8,110 nucleotides of DNA from contig JAJZEJ010000012.1 in NCBI GenBank assembly GCA_021828635.1, positions 1 to 8,110 on the forward strand. The letters run 5' to 3'. Made by a program: the position numbers and the translations under genes. Within the stretch, counting starts at the first letter, position 1, and every line of letters begins with the position of its first letter. Positions 6,538 to 8,110 of the stretch are shown here, piece after piece. Origin of the DNA: Chloroflexota bacterium (lineage in GTDB: Bacteria; Chloroflexota; Ktedonobacteria; Ktedonobacterales; Ktedonobacteraceae). The notes below the pieces were generated by a model. That model saw only the letters and a program-made list of their open reading frames with translations, had not been told where the DNA came from and did no database searches.

Positions 6538-7503
6538 ATGCCTCAACCATTACTTGAACTTGCGCATGAATTGACGCAGGCTGGCAAACCCTTTGTTCTT
6601 GCGACCGTTGTATGGTGCGAGCGTCCCACCTCTGCCAAACCCGGCGCACAGGCGCTGATCGAGACTGACGGGCGGATGATAGGCTGGATCGGTGGAAGTT
6701 GCTCGCAACCAATAGTGATACGCGAAGCATTACGCGCTTTACAGGAAGGTGATGAGCCATATCTCCTTCATTTGGGTGCTGATGGTGGTCCTGCCCGGCA
6801 GCAAGTGCGCGTTTTCCCCATGACCTGCGCCAGCGGAGGAGCGTTAGAGGTCTATATGGAACCACATTTCCCACTGCCACAACTTGTGCTGATCGGTGCT
6901 TCTCCTATCATATCCGCTTTACATCAACTGGCTTCGACGCTACATTTCAATATCATTCAACTCGGTCATGCCGATCTGAGCCAACTTCCGCTGGATAGCC
7001 GTAGTTCAATCGTTATTGCGACACACGGTGAATATGATGAGGATGCTTTAGAGTCGGCGTTGCGTAGTCCAGCGCGTTACGTGGGCCTAGTAGCCAGCCG
7101 CCGACGCGCTGATACCTGTCGAACCTACCTTCGTGCGTCTGGTATAGAGGATCAACAGCTTGCGCGTCTGCACGCACCGGCAGGGCTGGATATTGGCGCG
7201 ATTACACCCGAAGAGATCGCCGCCAGTATTCTGGCCGAATTGGTGCAGATGAACCATCTTGCGGCTTCATCGGCATCAAGTAGTCAATCAGATGCTCACG
7301 AGGTGCAAGATGCATCTGTATCTGTCGTTGAGCCTGTGAGCGACGACACTGCTCTTGATCCGGTGTGTGGTATGATAGTAGAAACTGCTAACGCTCGTCA
7401 TCGCAGTAGCTACGATGGTCGAGTGTTCTATTTCTGCTGCCCTGCATGCAAGCGGTTGTTTGAAGGCAACCCACAAGCATATCTCGTACAGAACGGAAGG
7501 TAG
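6538..7503 (+). CDS. XdhC/CoxF-like molybdenum-cofactor maturation protein fused to a YHS domain
   Basis: XdhC-family proteins bind molybdenum cofactor and help insert its mature form into enzymes of the xanthine oxidase family, to which CODH belongs. The 321-residue product has an XdhC/CoxI N-terminal domain (about 10-75; GKPFVLATVVWCERPTSAKPG and GWIGGSCSQP with Cys55), then a Rossmann-like XdhC C-terminal domain (about 115-235; LVLIGASPIISALHQLA, then IVIATHGEYDEDAL, RYVGLVASRRRA and GLDIGAITPEEIAASI). A serine- and acid-rich linker (about 240-270) leads to a YHS domain: DPVCGM with Cys277, and YFCCPACKRLF with Cys300, Cys301 and Cys304. YHS domains are small metal-binding modules found, for example, on heavy-metal ATPases. 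The ATG at 6538 has GGAG seven bases ahead. A GTG at 6442 overlapping the coxL stop would add 32 residues, but it lacks a ribosome binding site and adds sequence unlike the family. CoxF or CoxI is the nearest named equivalent; I leave the symbol blank because the two are hard to separate here. Confidence 0.88.
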   Translation: MPQPLLELAHELTQAGKPFVLATVVWCERPTSAKPGAQALIETDGRMIGWIGGSCSQPIVIREALRALQEGDEPYLLHLGADGGPARQQVRVFPMTCASGGALEVYMEPHFPLPQLVLIGASPIISALHQLASTLHFNIIQLGHADLSQLPLDSRSSIVIATHGEYDEDALESALRSPARYVGLVASRRRADTCRTYLRASGIEDQQLARLHAPAGLDIGAITPEEIAASILAELVQMNHLAASSASSSQSDAHEVQDASVSVVEPVSDDTALDPVCGMIVETANARHRSSYDGRVFYFCCPACKRLFEGNPQAYLVQNGR

Positions 7504-7510
7504 ACAGTAT

Positions 7511-7975
7511 ATGGAATTTTCAGGTTCTCAGACGATGGACGCTCCCATACAGACAGTATGGGCTTACTTGTTAGATGTGAATAAAGTAGCGGCCTGCGCC
7601 CCCGGTTTTCAGAGCCTTGAAGAGTTGGGAACTGAACACTGGAAGGCGGTCATCGCTGTCGGTGTTGGGCCAGTCAAGGCTAAGTTTACACTAGATGTCA
7701 CGCGCCCAGAGATGAGTGAGCCAGATCGTATGGTTGTTAAGGGACGTGGTAAGGCTCCCGGTAGTGCGGTAGAACTGGCTGGCACCATGAATCTGGTAGC
7801 GGAGAATGATGCTCAGACGCGCATGGATTGGGTAGCCAATGTGGTTGTCAGTGGCACTATCGCCAGTGTGGGTGCGCGTTTGATGAGCAGTACCGCTGAG
7901 AAGCTGACCGGCCAGTTTTTTGACTGCCTCAAGTCGAAAATTCTTAGCCCAGATACGGCTAGCGCAGGCGACTAA
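7511..7975 (+). CDS. coxG: CoxG, SRPBCC-family CO dehydrogenase partner protein
   Basis: CoxG proteins are SRPBCC (START-like) lipid-binding folds needed to connect CODH to the membrane; mycobacterial CoxG is reported to bind menaquinone and bring it to the enzyme. The 154-residue protein begins MEFSGSQTMDAPIQTVWAYL and continues DVNKVAACAPGFQSLEELG, the family signature in which a proline-glycine follows the alanine-cysteine pair. Further family features are VGVGPVKAKFTLDV, GRGKAPGSAVELAG and the closing amphipathic helix VGARLMSSTAEKLTGQFFDCL. The ATG at 7511 is preceded by GGAAGG at 7495-7500, inside the last codons of the preceding gene, which ends seven bases before. The protein stops soon after the fold, with a short DTASAGD tail and no hydrophobic anchor, so it appears soluble or peripherally attached, whereas longer CoxG proteins carry an extended C-terminus. 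Confidence 0.92.
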   Translation: MEFSGSQTMDAPIQTVWAYLLDVNKVAACAPGFQSLEELGTEHWKAVIAVGVGPVKAKFTLDVTRPEMSEPDRMVVKGRGKAPGSAVELAGTMNLVAENDAQTRMDWVANVVVSGTIASVGARLMSSTAEKLTGQFFDCLKSKILSPDTASAGD

Positions 7976-7979
7976 AGTT

Positions 7980-8110
7980 ATGCAGACAGCTCTTGAACGC
8001 TGGCACGAATTGTTGCAGGCTCGCGCACAGCAGATGGATGCAGCCTACGCACAATTGAGTAAGTCGAGTGTGGGCTACTGGGATCGGCGTGCGCATGGCT
8101 TTCATCAGGC
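7980..8110 (+). CDS. Probable SAM-dependent methyltransferase, N-terminal fragment (runs off right edge)
   Basis: An open frame starts with ATG at 7980, four bases after the coxG stop, and stays open to the edge (43 complete codons). The visible protein starts MQTALERWHELLQARAQQMD and reaches SVGYWDRRAHGFHQ. The pattern tyrosine/phenylalanine-Trp-Asp-Arg-Arg-Ala...Phe-His is common at the start of class I methyltransferases, just before their SAM-binding motif, which would lie beyond the window. The ribosome binding site is weak (AGGCG at 7966-7970), so translation probably depends on coupling to coxG. Its place in the operon suggests a link to the cox cluster, but methylation of a cofactor, quinone or unrelated small molecule cannot be told apart here. 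The frame and coding nature are well supported; the family is tentative. Confidence 0.55.
   Translation, partial: MQTALERWHELLQARAQQMDAAYAQLSKSSVGYWDRRAHGFHQ

Noticed and set aside
1..8110. Mobile elements, CRISPR arrays, tRNA or rRNA genes
   Set aside because: No transposase, terminal inverted repeats, spaced repeats, tRNA-like cloverleaf or rRNA sequence was seen on either strand.

Overview
This window looks like a chromosomal segment of a Ktedonobacteria-type Chloroflexota bacterium. That placement is inferred from mid-range base composition, protein style, gene content and the combination of a form I CO dehydrogenase cluster with a YHS-tailed XdhC protein; no marker gene in the window proves it. 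The central content is an operon for aerobic carbon monoxide oxidation (molybdenum-copper CO dehydrogenase, CODH), preceded by a co-directional two-component system.

Layout. Bases 1-194 (minus strand) hold the first 64 codons of a probable cytochrome P450, running off the left edge. Bases 195-487 are a divergent intergenic region with two inverted repeats close to the P450 start. Bases 488-2490 encode a soluble GAF-domain histidine kinase and a NarL/FixJ-type response regulator, coupled by an ATGA overlap. Bases 2491-2683 are a regulatory gap with repeated TACCYCCTTT boxes and a candidate -10 element. Bases 2684-6445 encode the three CODH subunits in the order coxM-coxS-coxL, with overlapping junctions. 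Bases 6446-6537 hold a strong hairpin and a 10-bp tandem repeat. Then come an XdhC/CoxF-like maturation protein fused to a C-terminal YHS metal-binding domain (6538-7503), CoxG (7511-7975), and the start of a probable methyltransferase (7980 to the right edge).

How the genes fit together. CoxL carries the AYRCSFR active-site loop of genuine (form I) CO dehydrogenases, with all key residues at a constant offset from the Oligotropha enzyme. CoxS carries two [2Fe-2S] clusters and CoxM binds FAD, giving an electron path from CO to Mo/Cu, FeS and FAD. CoxG is the probable link to membrane quinone. The XdhC-YHS protein probably handles molybdenum cofactor delivery, and the YHS part could handle a metal. 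The maturation genes coxD and coxE are not in this window. The two-component system is a reasonable candidate regulator of the operon, from position and repeats only.

The items most worth a second look are the XdhC-YHS fusion, the coxL/xdhC spacer architecture and the NarL-like boxes in front of coxM. I do not see a wholly new system here; most of the window is a recognisable, well-conserved cox cluster.
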